A stretch of 29,667 nucleotides of DNA from Flavobacteriaceae bacterium UBA3179 (GCA_002364245.1 DEXR01000050.1:148129-177795); one strand, 5' to 3'; shown: positions 16,365 through 23,237, counted from the first letter of the stretch. Notes: generated from the letters alone by a model not told the origin. Numbers and translations are program-made.

Positions 16365-16733
16365 ATGGAAGACGCAATAAAATACCTTCGAATTTCAACA
16401 GACAGCTACGAAAAGCTTGTCTTTAAACATTGGTTTCATTGGTGCGAACAATACGCTGCCAAAAAACTGGATGTTCCCACCCAACAATTAGAAACCGATA
16501 CCGATAACTTTCAGCAGCTATTGGCAAACACAGCATTGTTTAACTACTGGTTAAAAATGTACCGTGAATATGAAGTTGAATTTTGTATGTGTGCCTCTCA
16601 GCTTAAAGAATATCCGGGAGCTGAAGATATGAAAAAGCTCTACGAGAAGTACGTATGGAACGTAAAGCAATACTACAGCAAAAAGCTGATAGAAAACGCC
16701 ACAAAATTAACCTTAAACCCACAATTAAATTGA
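16365..16733 (+). CDS. Hypothetical early phage protein, 122 aa
   Basis: Starts at ATG 16365, 8 bp after the ATPase stop; an upstream in-frame ATG (16317) would overlap that gene and is unlikely. Helical, Tyr/Trp/Lys rich (SYEKLVFKHWFHWCEQYAAK, QLKEYPGAEDMKKLYEKYVW). No family recognised. TGATG overlap with the next gene. Confidence 0.7.
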   Translation: MEDAIKYLRISTDSYEKLVFKHWFHWCEQYAAKKLDVPTQQLETDTDNFQQLLANTALFNYWLKMYREYEVEFCMCASQLKEYPGAEDMKKLYEKYVWNVKQYYSKKLIENATKLTLNPQLN

Positions 16734-16987
16734 TGGAAATATCAGCCCAAGAACGATTTGATCAATTAACCGATGTGCTTGAATATGCCAACCGCCAAAA
16801 CCGTGAGAAGTTTACTGCCGGCGAAAAGATAATGATGCACCAAGAGCGCGCCGAATGCCTCACGGTATTAAACCAATTACGTACTGGCGAAAAAGTGAAG
16901 CCAAGAGAACGAATAGTATCAACAAAAATAGAAGTCAAAATACGCCAAGTAGTACAATGGCTCAATATTAAACCCTTAAACAACTAA
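16733..16987 (+). CDS. Hypothetical early phage protein, 84 aa
   Basis: Starts at ATG 16733 sharing one base with the previous stop (TGATG). Contains helical charged segments (SAQERFDQLTDVLEYANRQN, KIMMHQERAECLTVLNQL) and a basic tail. Function unknown; the context is the early operon. Confidence 0.65.
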   Translation: MEISAQERFDQLTDVLEYANRQNREKFTAGEKIMMHQERAECLTVLNQLRTGEKVKPRERIVSTKIEVKIRQVVQWLNIKPLNN

Positions 16988-16992
16988 TAACT

Positions 16993-17202
16993 ATGAATGC
17001 AGCACCTCCTATGAATGAAGATATCATCGCTTTAGAAATAGTAAAAGAATTACAACAAGCGATTAAAAACCACAACCGTGTACGCATACAGAATCTGTAT
17101 GACCAAGCGCAAGACTTAGATTGGGATAGCATACCAGATACCACCTTTCAAGAATATAACGCCCTGGTAGATCAAGCAAACGATATTTTATTAACTACAT
17201 AA
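16993..17202 (+). CDS. Hypothetical early phage protein, 69 aa
   Basis: Acidic helical protein (MNEDIIALEIVKELQQAIKN, DSIPDTTFQEYNALVDQAND). Internal Met at residue 8 is an alternative start. No known motif. 5 bp after the preceding gene. Confidence 0.6.
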   Translation: MNAAPPMNEDIIALEIVKELQQAIKNHNRVRIQNLYDQAQDLDWDSIPDTTFQEYNALVDQANDILLTT

Positions 17203-17213
17203 ACCCTATTGAA

Positions 17214-17456
17214 ATGGAAACACAAACATCAAAAATGCAAGAATTAAGAGCCAAACTAAATAAAATCTTCACTGAAGATTTTAATGATAAGACATCTTGG
17301 ACTGATACTCAGTTGAAAAAATTGAAGATAAATACAAACGAAACTTTAAGCAGTGGACAGTTATCAGAATTAGAGAAGATTGCTGATGAAAAAGAAATGG
17401 AATACTACATATCCCGTTCCGGTTCCGGACTTAAAATTGAGTTTGACCTAAAATAA
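17214..17456 (+). CDS. Hypothetical early phage protein, 80 aa
   Basis: Contains a helical N-terminus, a TSWTDTQLKKLKI stretch and a final strand pair (MEYYISRSGSGLKIEFDLK). Slightly more AT-rich than its neighbours. Function unknown. Confidence 0.6.
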   Translation: METQTSKMQELRAKLNKIFTEDFNDKTSWTDTQLKKLKINTNETLSSGQLSELEKIADEKEMEYYISRSGSGLKIEFDLK

Positions 17457-17464
17457 AAAATACG

Positions 17465-18124
17465 ATGGAAACCGCAACAAAAGAAAAAATGGACATCAGC
17501 AAACTATCTGCTGAAGAGTTACAAGCCGAGCTAAAACGCCGCGAAGAGACCGAAAAAAAGCAACGCCTTAAAGCCCGAAACGATTTTAATAAGGACAAAG
17601 AGGATTTTACGCTGCATGCAGCTTCAAAATTTAAGAGCCTACAAAAAGAGTTGGCCGAGCTAAAAGAATACACCATTCGTGAAGCGAATAAGCTGTACGA
17701 ACGTATGTATTTAATCAATGACAAAGAGCCAAAAGAAACCAAGAGCTTCAGCTTAAAAAATGAAGCTGACAATATAAAAGTGACCGTAGATCGTCAAGAG
17801 AAATTCGAGTTTACCGAAGAGGCAACGGTACATATTGGTGCTATAAAAGACATCTTTAAAGAGAAGTTTGAAGACCGCAACAAAGGGATGTACAAGATTA
17901 TGGACAACCTTTTGGTAAAAGGCTCAAAAAAGGAATACGACCCCAAACTATTGGCAAAAGCACGCCAAGCCGTTCGCGAGTTGGGCGATGATAAACTAAT
18001 GGCCGAGTTTGACAAACTCGAAGATTGCCAACGCGTAGTGGGTACTTCATTATACTGCCGTCTCTACGTTCGCGATGACAAACAAAAATGGCAGGATGTT
18101 TCACTTCAATTTTCAAGCTTATGA
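17465..18124 (+). CDS. DUF3164-family phage protein
   Basis: A 219-aa protein resembling the DUF3164 family found in the early region of Mu-like phages: a charged coiled-coil first half (KEDFTLHAASKFKSLQKELA, LKEYTIREANKLYERM), a middle FSLKNEADNIKVTVDRQEKF strand region, and a helical C-terminal half ending RVVGTSLYCRLYVRDDKQKW. Database copies are sometimes mislabelled as sulfate transporters; nothing here is membrane-spanning. Role unknown, possibly DNA binding. ATGA overlap with the next gene. Confidence 0.7.
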   Translation: METATKEKMDISKLSAEELQAELKRREETEKKQRLKARNDFNKDKEDFTLHAASKFKSLQKELAELKEYTIREANKLYERMYLINDKEPKETKSFSLKNEADNIKVTVDRQEKFEFTEEATVHIGAIKDIFKEKFEDRNKGMYKIMDNLLVKGSKKEYDPKLLAKARQAVRELGDDKLMAEFDKLEDCQRVVGTSLYCRLYVRDDKQKWQDVSLQFSSL

Positions 18125-18348
18125 GCCATAGAGAAAACCAAATAGCTGCAGATCAAGCAGCATCCGTAAAATATCACAGTGTAGCAACGCCCAGTGTAAC
18201 CATCTCGCAACCGCAAGATGATCAATATTTGGTAAACGGCAAGCTGTTGTATTTAGACAGCAACAATAAATGGATCACAACCGATGAGCTTACGTATAAA
18301 GAACGGCAAGCCTTCCGGAAAGAATTGCACAATGCAAAAGATGGGTAG
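18121..18348 (+). CDS. Hypothetical phage protein, 75 aa
   Basis: Starts at the ATG that overlaps the DUF3164 stop (ATGA); an earlier in-frame ATG at 18088 is less likely. Gln/Asp/Ser-rich first half (NQIAADQAASVKYHSVATP), then NGKLLYLDSNNKWITTDE and a basic helix. It is the last gene before the structured RNA block. Confidence 0.65.
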   Translation: MSHRENQIAADQAASVKYHSVATPSVTISQPQDDQYLVNGKLLYLDSNNKWITTDELTYKERQAFRKELHNAKDG

Positions 18349-18376
18349 CATCTCATTACCTGCGCCTGGCAAAAAA

Positions 18377-18567
18377 ACAGTTTAGACTGTAGGGAGCAGT
18401 AACACGCTGTAATGTGGTTACTACCGTTCCGCCCACCTTAATTAATGGGATAATTTAACGGTAGTTTCAAAAAAGATGGAGTGATGCTTAAAGGAAACAA
18501 CTCTTAATTACAGAAACGCCGTTGGCCACTACGATAGTGTGGCAGAAACTTCCGGGCAATCCCGGAA
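18377..18567 (+). ncRNA. Candidate structured RNA: five hairpins upstream of a tRNA-like element
   Basis: Within a 412-bp gap (18349-18760) these inverted repeats occur in tandem: ACAGT-TTAG-ACTGT (18377-18390); AGTAAC/GTTACT (18398-18403, 18417-18422); ACTACCGTT/AACGGTAGT (18420-18428, 18457-18465), enclosing CCCA/TGGG (18432-18435, 18446-18449); GCCACTA-CGA-TAGTG(T)GGC (18525-18543, one bulge); and TTCCGGG-CAAT-CCCGGAA (18550-18567). The second and third share 18420-18422 and so are mutually exclusive. No sensible ORF explains the region. It may be a stand-alone phage RNA or the processed leader of the tRNA-like element and of the gemA-like gene; the class is not known to me. Confidence 0.4.
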
Positions 18568-18573
18568 AGTCTC

Positions 18574-18680
18574 GACCGGGTGGCGAAATTGGTAAACGCG
18601 ATATGCACTCCTGGCTATTGAAACTGGTAGAACAGGAAAACGTACGAGGTTTCTTGCAGGTTCGAGTCCTGCCCCGGTCA
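18574..18680 (+). tRNA. tRNA-like element, class II-like (Leu-type D-arm), probably degenerate
   Basis: Acceptor arms GACCGGG (18574-18580) and CCCGGTC (18673-18679) pair over 7 bp. T8 follows, then a D-arm GCG...CGC (18583-18599) with a GG in the loop at the G18-G19 place. The T-arm GCAGG-TTCGAGT-CCTGC (18656-18672) is perfect and abuts the acceptor. The part between D- and T-arms is 56 nt, too long for a normal tRNA. It can form ATA(T)GC/GCTAT around a 7-nt loop ACTCCTG and then a large 34-nt variable hairpin (GAAACT/GGTTTC). Position 33 would be C, not T, and the apparent anticodon is uncertain. No CCA is encoded. Could be a decayed phage tRNA or a tRNA mimic. Confidence 0.5.
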
Positions 18681-18760
18681 CTAAATATGCATAAATGGTA
18701 TTTATACCTATTAAATAGCATAAAATCTAATGGTTAACATCTAATGTCTAACGTCTAATT

Positions 18761-19183
18761 ATGAAAGCAACCAAGTACCAAAAAAAACTGATCCACATGA
18801 ACGCGCCCAATCGCGATACAAAAGAAGAGTACGTGCAATGGGCAACTGGCGATGTGAGCAAAATAAGCTGCAACGATCTCAACTTTGAGCAAGCAAACGC
18901 AATAATCGAAAAACTTGGCAAACGTCCGGTAAAAGCCTTTAAAGAAGACACGCCCATGTATTGGGCATATTTTGACCGCTTTAACGGCCAACACAAATAC
19001 ATACAAAGCCTGTTGCATCAAGTAGGTTGGACAATGCCAAACACCAAATACGGACGTGTACCCGATCTACCACGCTTTGGCAATTGGTTGCAAAGCGATA
19101 AAAGCCCTGTAAACAAACCATTAAAAAAAATGAACCCAACCGAGTGCAGTAAAATAGTCGCTGCACTGGAAGGAATGTTATAA
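18761..19183 (+). CDS. GemA/Mu gp16-like regulatory protein
   Basis: A 140-aa protein with the layout of the phage GemA/gp16 (DUF1018) family: an N-terminal KATKYQKKLIHMNAPNRDTK like the RRKLYAKIHIAKKQL of relatives, a central NFEQANAIIEKLGKRPVKAF matching the LDAVLDEFKRLGF segment, and a C-terminal region ending NPTECSKIVAALEGML like the ALxxWL helix. In Mu, GemA affects host gene expression and DNA supercoiling. Preceded by the structured RNA block. Confidence 0.65.
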   Translation: MKATKYQKKLIHMNAPNRDTKEEYVQWATGDVSKISCNDLNFEQANAIIEKLGKRPVKAFKEDTPMYWAYFDRFNGQHKYIQSLLHQVGWTMPNTKYGRVPDLPRFGNWLQSDKSPVNKPLKKMNPTECSKIVAALEGML

Positions 19184-19195
19184 AACCGTCATAAT

Positions 19196-19387
19196 ATGGA
19201 TATAAAAACATTTAATAAGGCAAAAGATATACTTGAAAAAATTAATCAACTTGAAATTGATCAGCAAAAAATACAAAGCATCCAAAAACGCAGACATGAT
19301 GTTGATTTAAATTTTTTACGTGTTACAGCATATAATGCTTTAGAATTTCAAATAGGTGTTTATAAATCAGATTTTAAAAATTTATGA
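19196..19387 (+). CDS. Hypothetical phage protein, 63 aa
   Basis: A Lys/Ile/Gln-rich helical protein (FNKAKDILEKINQLEIDQQK). AT-rich relative to neighbours. The stop overlaps the next start (ATGA). Preceded by an AAAACCGTCA leader also found at 23.3 kb. Confidence 0.55.
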   Translation: MDIKTFNKAKDILEKINQLEIDQQKIQSIQKRRHDVDLNFLRVTAYNALEFQIGVYKSDFKNL

Positions 19388-19524
19388 AACCCTGCCCACA
19401 TTGTATGGAATATGTAGCTCCCCGCTTACGGGTAATTGAAGGGGCGGTTAATTGTGAGGTTACCGCCCTCTTTTGCCCAACATGTGAAACCCGATTAAGT
19501 GAACCAAAAACTGAATGCAGATGA
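19384..19524 (+). CDS. Small zinc-ribbon protein, 46 aa
   Basis: MKPCPHCMEYVAPRLRVIEG carries a CPHC knuckle (residues 4-7) and CPTC a second (31-34), making a complete four-cysteine zinc ribbon in 46 residues. ATGA overlaps at both ends (19384-19387 and 19521-19524) support that it is translated. Likely nucleic-acid or protein binding; role unknown. Confidence 0.65.
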   Translation: MKPCPHCMEYVAPRLRVIEGAVNCEVTALFCPTCETRLSEPKTECR

Positions 19525-19727
19525 AATCAATTGAAATCACAACACACGTAGACACTGGCAATCCATTAAAGCCAATTTCAAAAACACAAACCGTCAAATT
19601 TACCAAAGATAAATACGGTGTTTCTATGGAATTAAAATCTGAAGACTATTTCGATACAGGTGATTCTAAAATTTGCTTAGATAAAAAGGATCTGATTAAC
19701 GCTTTAATTTTTTTGACTGAACAATGA
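19521..19727 (+). CDS. Hypothetical phage protein, 68 aa
   Basis: Start taken at ATG 19521 (ATGA overlap with the zinc-ribbon stop) rather than 19515. Beta-strand-like sequence (MKSIEITTHVDTGNPLKPIS) with an acidic C-terminal half. No family recognised. ATGA overlap with the next gene. Confidence 0.6.
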   Translation: MKSIEITTHVDTGNPLKPISKTQTVKFTKDKYGVSMELKSEDYFDTGDSKICLDKKDLINALIFLTEQ

Positions 19728-20065
19728 CCTTTAAAGAAAAATACCAAGAAAACGAAGGCCACATTGAGCGGTACACAGACTTTTTGTTAAAAGACACCTA
19801 TCGGCATAAACAAAGCAACTTGGTGCCGCACAATTTGCCCCGTAAAAGCGAACACAAACTCATAGATGAAATTGCACGCCTGCGCAACGAAAATGTAAAC
19901 ATCCGCCTACGTGCTGTGTTGAACCCTAAAATATTAAACGATGAATACTATCAACCAACAATCAACTGTCCATCTCAACTTAATAGCACCGCTTACTTTA
20001 AGCCTTACAGTGCCAAAGATAAAGGCCTTGAGCTCATTGAGCGACAAGGAAATCTATTGTTTTGA
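19724..20065 (+). CDS. Hypothetical phage protein, 113 aa (3' overlap with next gene)
   Basis: MTFKEKYQENEGHIERYTDF followed by LLKDTYRHKQSNLVPHNLPR and a charged helix EIARLRNENVNIRLRAV. Starts by ATGA coupling. The last 125 nt lie in a second ORF in another frame (19941-20306), or at least 29 nt if that gene uses an internal TTG. Function unknown. Confidence 0.55.
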   Translation: MTFKEKYQENEGHIERYTDFLLKDTYRHKQSNLVPHNLPRKSEHKLIDEIARLRNENVNIRLRAVLNPKILNDEYYQPTINCPSQLNSTAYFKPYSAKDKGLELIERQGNLLF

Positions 20066-20306
20066 ATGCGGCGTGTGCCACCGAGCAATGTACAGCATTC
20101 TCCTGCAGGTATTTGAAAAAATACGAAAAAAGGAAATTGAAAAAACACTCAACCCCGGCAAGAAAAAGGAATTTGCCCATACCCTAAAGCCCTACGAAGC
20201 TATGTATCTGGAAAACCACATTCGTAACCATATGGATGAATACCAAACCAAAGAACGCACCCATCTGCTCGAAGTGGCCAATTACATAAACCAAAAATTA
20301 GCGTAA
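19941..20306 (+). CDS. Hypothetical phage protein with CxxC motif, up to 121 aa
   Basis: The well-formed part starts near residue 33: SLSDKEIYCFECGVCHRAMY contains Cys-x-x-Cys-x-x-Cys, then helices KKEIEKTLNPGKKKEFAHTL and YLENHIRNHMDEYQTKERTH. The ATG at 19941 gives a low-complexity N-terminus; in-frame TTG codons at 20028 and 20037 are plausible alternative starts with a shorter overlap. TAATG coupling to the next gene. Possibly a small metal-binding protein. Confidence 0.5.
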   Translation: MNTINQQSTVHLNLIAPLTLSLTVPKIKALSSLSDKEIYCFECGVCHRAMYSILLQVFEKIRKKEIEKTLNPGKKKEFAHTLKPYEAMYLENHIRNHMDEYQTKERTHLLEVANYINQKLA

Positions 20307-20452
20307 TGAAAATCACTTTTGAAGAAACCGTACAACGTGTAAAAGCAATAAACGAAACACTTATCCAAGATTGTGGCTTAACCTATGAGCAACTGGATGA
20401 GTTTTGGGCCGAAGTCTTTAAAAAAGTAGAAAAACAACAAAACAAGAAGTAA
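20306..20452 (+). CDS. Hypothetical phage protein, 48 aa
   Basis: MKITFEETVQRVKAINETLI, then a helical TYEQLDEFWAEVFKKVEKQQ. Overlaps both neighbours by one base (TAATG at 20304-20308 and at 20450-20454). This tight coupling is the main evidence for translation. Confidence 0.6.
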   Translation: MKITFEETVQRVKAINETLIQDCGLTYEQLDEFWAEVFKKVEKQQNKK

Positions 20453-20901
20453 TGGAAACCACGTACACTGTAAAAAGCATTCAAGACGGCTTTATATGGA
20501 CGTTTAAATACGATTTAAACGGCAATTTAACAGCCTTTATAATTGATGAAGGCATATTGAGTGGTAAGCAAATGAAATGGCTTTTCAGCTCTGGTAAATT
20601 CCCGGCACTTGAAACCATTATGAAAAACGTCTGGATGGTAAACCTCAAGAAAAACTTTGAAATCACCATTGGCGAACCCGATCTAAGCTTTGAAGCTTTC
20701 TGGAAGCTCTACAACCACAAAGTAAAAAAAGTGGCCAGTGAAAAAGCGTGGAAACGCCTCAGTAAAAAAGATAAAATGGAAGCCATCAAAGGCATAAAAT
20801 CATACAATGGCATGTTGAGCCGAAAACATCAACACAAAGCCCACGCATCAACCTATATTAATCAACGGTATTGGGAAGATGATCATAACTCAGTGCATTA
20901 A
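20452..20901 (+). CDS. Phage protein with a replication-initiator-like C-terminal domain
   Basis: A 149-aa protein. The first half resembles no known family. The second half (LSFEAFWKLYNHKVKKVASE, EKAWKRLSKKDKMEAIKGIK, HKAHASTYINQRYWEDD) matches the C-terminal helical module seen in many phage DnaT/replication-O-like proteins, where an FWxxYP..K stretch and the final (P/S)(T/S)xW/YINQRxWED motif recur. Exact role in a transposing phage is unclear. Confidence 0.6.
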   Translation: METTYTVKSIQDGFIWTFKYDLNGNLTAFIIDEGILSGKQMKWLFSSGKFPALETIMKNVWMVNLKKNFEITIGEPDLSFEAFWKLYNHKVKKVASEKAWKRLSKKDKMEAIKGIKSYNGMLSRKHQHKAHASTYINQRYWEDDHNSVH

Positions 20902-20918
20902 CCCTAAAACCCAAACCA

Positions 20919-21026
20919 ATGAGAATATTTATAATAATAATGATGATCATCGCCCTCTACATTGTCCTTATGGGCGATTGGGACGACTACGATGCCAACG
21001 ATGACGACTTTATGAATTTAACGTAA
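20919..21026 (+). CDS. Tiny membrane peptide, 35 aa
   Basis: MRIFIIIMMIIALYIVLMGD is a single hydrophobic segment followed by a strongly acidic tail (DWDDYDANDDDFMNLT). Short but with a good ATG and tight position between two genes. Could be an inner-membrane regulator or a lysis-related peptide; no evidence decides. Confidence 0.5.
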   Translation: MRIFIIIMMIIALYIVLMGDWDDYDANDDDFMNLT

Positions 21027-21054
21027 AATATAACCCTTAAAACCCGATACAAAA

Positions 21055-21492
21055 ATGAAACCCGTATTAGTAGAAAAAAAGAAAAACACCCGATACTCAA
21101 CCTTTGCAAAAGTGAGTGTATCAAAAACAAACGTCATGTATATCAATCAAAAAGCAGTAGAACTGTTAGGCGATATTGAAAAGAACAATCTCTTTGTTTT
21201 TAAAGACGAAGGTGATAAGCCAAAATGGTACTTGCAACTGTCTCCAAAAGGTTACATCTCGATTAACAAAAAGAATAACAAGTACGGTTCTTGTCAAGTA
21301 TCCCTCGGTGATATTGGCCAACAAATAAAAGACAGCTACGGTCACGAAGGCAAAAAAGCACTTGCCTTTAAAGTACTGGAAGCTGTTGAATATGAAGGTG
21401 AAAAATACTTCCCGTTGGATTTGATCAACGACACCCTTGAATTTCAAATGCCAAAAGAAAAACCGTACGAATTTGGAAAGAAAACCGGTTGA
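21055..21492 (+). CDS. Hypothetical phage protein, 145 aa
   Basis: A beta-rich soluble protein (VLVEKKKNTRYSTFAKVSVS, KTNVMYINQKAVELLGDIEK, DEGDKPKWYLQLSPKGYISI) with a C-terminal acidic KYFPLDLINDTLEFQM. Its stop (21492) is immediately next to the stop of the opposite-strand 55-aa gene (21493). Function unknown. Confidence 0.7.
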   Translation: MKPVLVEKKKNTRYSTFAKVSVSKTNVMYINQKAVELLGDIEKNNLFVFKDEGDKPKWYLQLSPKGYISINKKNNKYGSCQVSLGDIGQQIKDSYGHEGKKALAFKVLEAVEYEGEKYFPLDLINDTLEFQMPKEKPYEFGKKTG

Positions 21493-21660
21493 TCACTCAA
21501 CCACATCAAAGGAACGGTTAAGGTATGTGGCCTCCAGTGGGTCGGCACCAAGCTCACGCTCGAGCTTGTCAAAACACTCCTCAAGCGAATCTGCCACCAC
21601 CGCCGCATACCGATGACCGCCTCCTTCTGTGTACCGAAACCAATAAGCCGTTTTTACCAT
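21493..21660 (-). CDS. Lone minus-strand 55-aa gene inside the early region
   Basis: ATG at 21660 on the minus strand reads MVKTAYWFRYTEGGGHRYAA, then VVADSLEECFDKLERELGAD and PLEATYLNRSFDVVE, a compact strand-strand-helix-type sequence with no low complexity. Codon use fits coding DNA, and the plus strand here carries no coherent ORF except the unlikely 5' part of the next gene's frame. Convergent with the 145-aa gene (stops adjacent) and divergent from 21679. No family recognised. Confidence 0.65.
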   Translation of the reverse strand: MVKTAYWFRYTEGGGHRYAAVVADSLEECFDKLERELGADPLEATYLNRSFDVVE

Positions 21661-21678
21661 AACACAAAATTACGCACT

Positions 21679-21933
21679 ATGCCACAATTACAAAAAGTTT
21701 ACACCCTCGATATCACACCAGAGCAATTTTTAAACGCCTGCAGTCCGGAAGAGCTGCAAGAGGTCGATTTGCTTTTGAGTAAACCTTCCTATCAGCACCA
21801 CATGAATAGTAGCAATCAACTTAAAAAAAATGATTTTCATTGTATGGAAAGTGGTTTTGGTGGTTCTAAATGCGCAATACAATGTTCCGGTTGTAAGGAT
21901 AGTGAAAAAGAAAGAAATCAACTTAAAAGTTAA
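21679..21933 (+). CDS. Hypothetical phage protein, Cys-containing, 84 aa
   Basis: Start at ATG 21679 (MPQLQKVYTLDITPEQFLNA), a family-like opening; an upstream in-frame ATG (21613) would run antisense through the 55-aa gene. The first half is ordered (CSPEELQEVDLLLSKPSYQ); the second has four Cys (FHCMESGF, SKCAIQCSGCKD), perhaps a metal site. The second half is markedly more AT-rich than the first. Confidence 0.6.
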   Translation: MPQLQKVYTLDITPEQFLNACSPEELQEVDLLLSKPSYQHHMNSSNQLKKNDFHCMESGFGGSKCAIQCSGCKDSEKERNQLKS

Positions 21934-21935
21934 GT

Positions 21936-22109
21936 ATGGACACATTAGAAAATCGAATAAAAGAAGTATCCCGAATTATAGAGGATCTGAAATATGCTAA
22001 AGAGCGTGCACGATCCCCAAAAAGCAAGCGCAACCTTAAAAACACGCTTCAACTTTTTAGTGCGATACTGGACGACTTAAAGGAATTGCAAAAACTAAAA
22101 ACTCAATAA
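21936..22109 (+). CDS. Small coiled-coil protein, 57 aa
   Basis: MDTLENRIKEVSRIIEDLKY, then a basic SPKSKRN hinge, then NTLQLFSAILDDLKELQKLK: two amphipathic helices in an antiparallel coiled-coil pattern. The stop is directly followed by the next ATG (22110). Function unknown. Confidence 0.6.
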   Translation: MDTLENRIKEVSRIIEDLKYAKERARSPKSKRNLKNTLQLFSAILDDLKELQKLKTQ

Positions 22110-22325
22110 ATGCAAACCAAAAAAAACAGTTTAATCGAAGCCGTAACAAATACAGCTGTCGGGTTTGGAATCTCGTTGGTTTCCATCTTTATCATATTGC
22201 CATTATTAGGCATTGAAAGCACGCCAACAAAAAATGTAACCATAACCGTGTATTTTACTGTAATAAGCATTGTACGCAGCTATGTGTTGCGCAGGATATT
22301 TAATAAGAAAACAAACAATAGTTAA
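22110..22325 (+). CDS. DUF7220-like small membrane protein
   Basis: A 71-aa protein with two TM segments, about residues 15-35 (NTAVGFGISLVSIFIILPLL) and 43-60 (VTITVYFTVISIVRSYVL), joined by a short loop, and a basic C-terminal tail RRIFNKKTNNS. The motif SLIEAVTNTAVGFGISL matches small phage membrane proteins classed as DUF7220. Role unknown. Confidence 0.65.
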   Translation: MQTKKNSLIEAVTNTAVGFGISLVSIFIILPLLGIESTPTKNVTITVYFTVISIVRSYVLRRIFNKKTNNS

Positions 22326-22384
22326 TAACCAGAGGGCACTACCGCCACCAAGCAAGTATGTGCCCTCCTAAATCACGAATGATT

Positions 22385-22924
22385 ATGAAAACAAATGTAA
22401 CAATTTTAAAAATCGCAGTAACCTTGGTGTTGCTGTTGAACGTAGCAAGCCTTTTCGCACAAGATCGAATCACGCTTAACATTGCTCAAGACGCCAAATT
22501 TTTATTTATAGGCGATGACCGTGGCAACGATGCCGGAACCTTAGACTTACTCTTTAGAAGCGAATGGCAAGGCAAACAAACATCCGTTGGTTATATGCTA
22601 GTAGCACCCGAGTTTGAATACAGCAACCTTCAAGGCGGTGATTATAGACGGTATTCATTAAACCTTGGCTACACCTTAACCTTTGCAGCACCATTTGAGT
22701 TTACAGCCACCGCCGGGTATGGTGTAATAGACCGCAAACACGTGGGGGCCGATTTTAGTGCCGGCGCACAACTGGAAGCTGCATTTGCCATAAGCCCCAA
22801 TTTTAAACTGTACACCGCCTATCAATTTACAGAGCGTAGTGATCTATACGAATACGGAACCCCAACCAGAGGCAGTGGCTTTATTGGGATTAAAATAGGA
22901 TTGTTTAAAACCCGTGGAAGATGA
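22385..22924 (+). CDS. Outer-membrane beta-barrel-like protein
   Basis: Start at ATG 22385 gives a signal peptide (TNVTILKIAVTLVLLLNVAS, then LFAQ cleavage) and about 150 mature residues of alternating amphipathic strands ending in GFIGIKIGLFKTRGR. Aromatic girdle residues and turn Gly/Asp/Asn (YSLNLGYTLTFAAPFEFTAT, FKLYTAYQFTERSDL) suggest a small 8-strand barrel of the OmpX/porin type. A barrel in the prophage could alter host surface and phage adsorption (inference). ATGA overlap with the next gene. Confidence 0.65.
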   Translation: MKTNVTILKIAVTLVLLLNVASLFAQDRITLNIAQDAKFLFIGDDRGNDAGTLDLLFRSEWQGKQTSVGYMLVAPEFEYSNLQGGDYRRYSLNLGYTLTFAAPFEFTATAGYGVIDRKHVGADFSAGAQLEAAFAISPNFKLYTAYQFTERSDLYEYGTPTRGSGFIGIKIGLFKTRGR

Positions 22925-23220
22925 AAATACCAATACTAATAACAGTAGTCGCGCTTTTAACTGCAGGCTTAGGCGCGTTTATCGGTTGGATGCTTGCCAA
23001 GTATGGCCGACCATCCAAAACCAATTTAAAAGAACAATGCACCCATATCAATCACCAGTTGTTTGATATGGGTTTAAAAGAAGACCAGATCATCACCTTT
23101 TGGCAAGACACCATCGCTGAAGCTGAAATACGCCACCATTTGCCGAAATGCACCAATTGCGATGTTAACCAATGCGATGTATGGTGCCGTAGTAAAGCGC
23201 GGTTTAGTATGGACTCTTAA
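22921..23220 (+). CDS. Single-TM protein with Cys-rich tail, 99 aa
   Basis: N-terminal TM (ILITVVALLTAGLGAFIGWM), a soluble helical middle, and a terminal cysteine cluster (KCTNCDVNQCDVWCRSKA) with four Cys in 15 residues. Coupled to the beta-barrel gene by ATGA. If exported, the cysteines could be disulphide-linked; if cytoplasmic, a metal site. A spanin-like role together with an outer-membrane partner is a thought, not shown. Confidence 0.65.
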   Translation: MKIPILITVVALLTAGLGAFIGWMLAKYGRPSKTNLKEQCTHINHQLFDMGLKEDQIITFWQDTIAEAEIRHHLPKCTNCDVNQCDVWCRSKARFSMDS

Positions 23221-23237
23221 ATGACTAATAACGCAAA

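Noticed and set aside
18488..18737. ORFs on both strands over the tRNA-like element
   Set aside because: They read through an acceptor/T-arm structure and give the GRTRTCK-type peptides usual for false ORFs over tRNA genes.
20919..21026. Holin
   Set aside because: One TM with an acidic tail could suit many small phage peptides; no partner endolysin is near.
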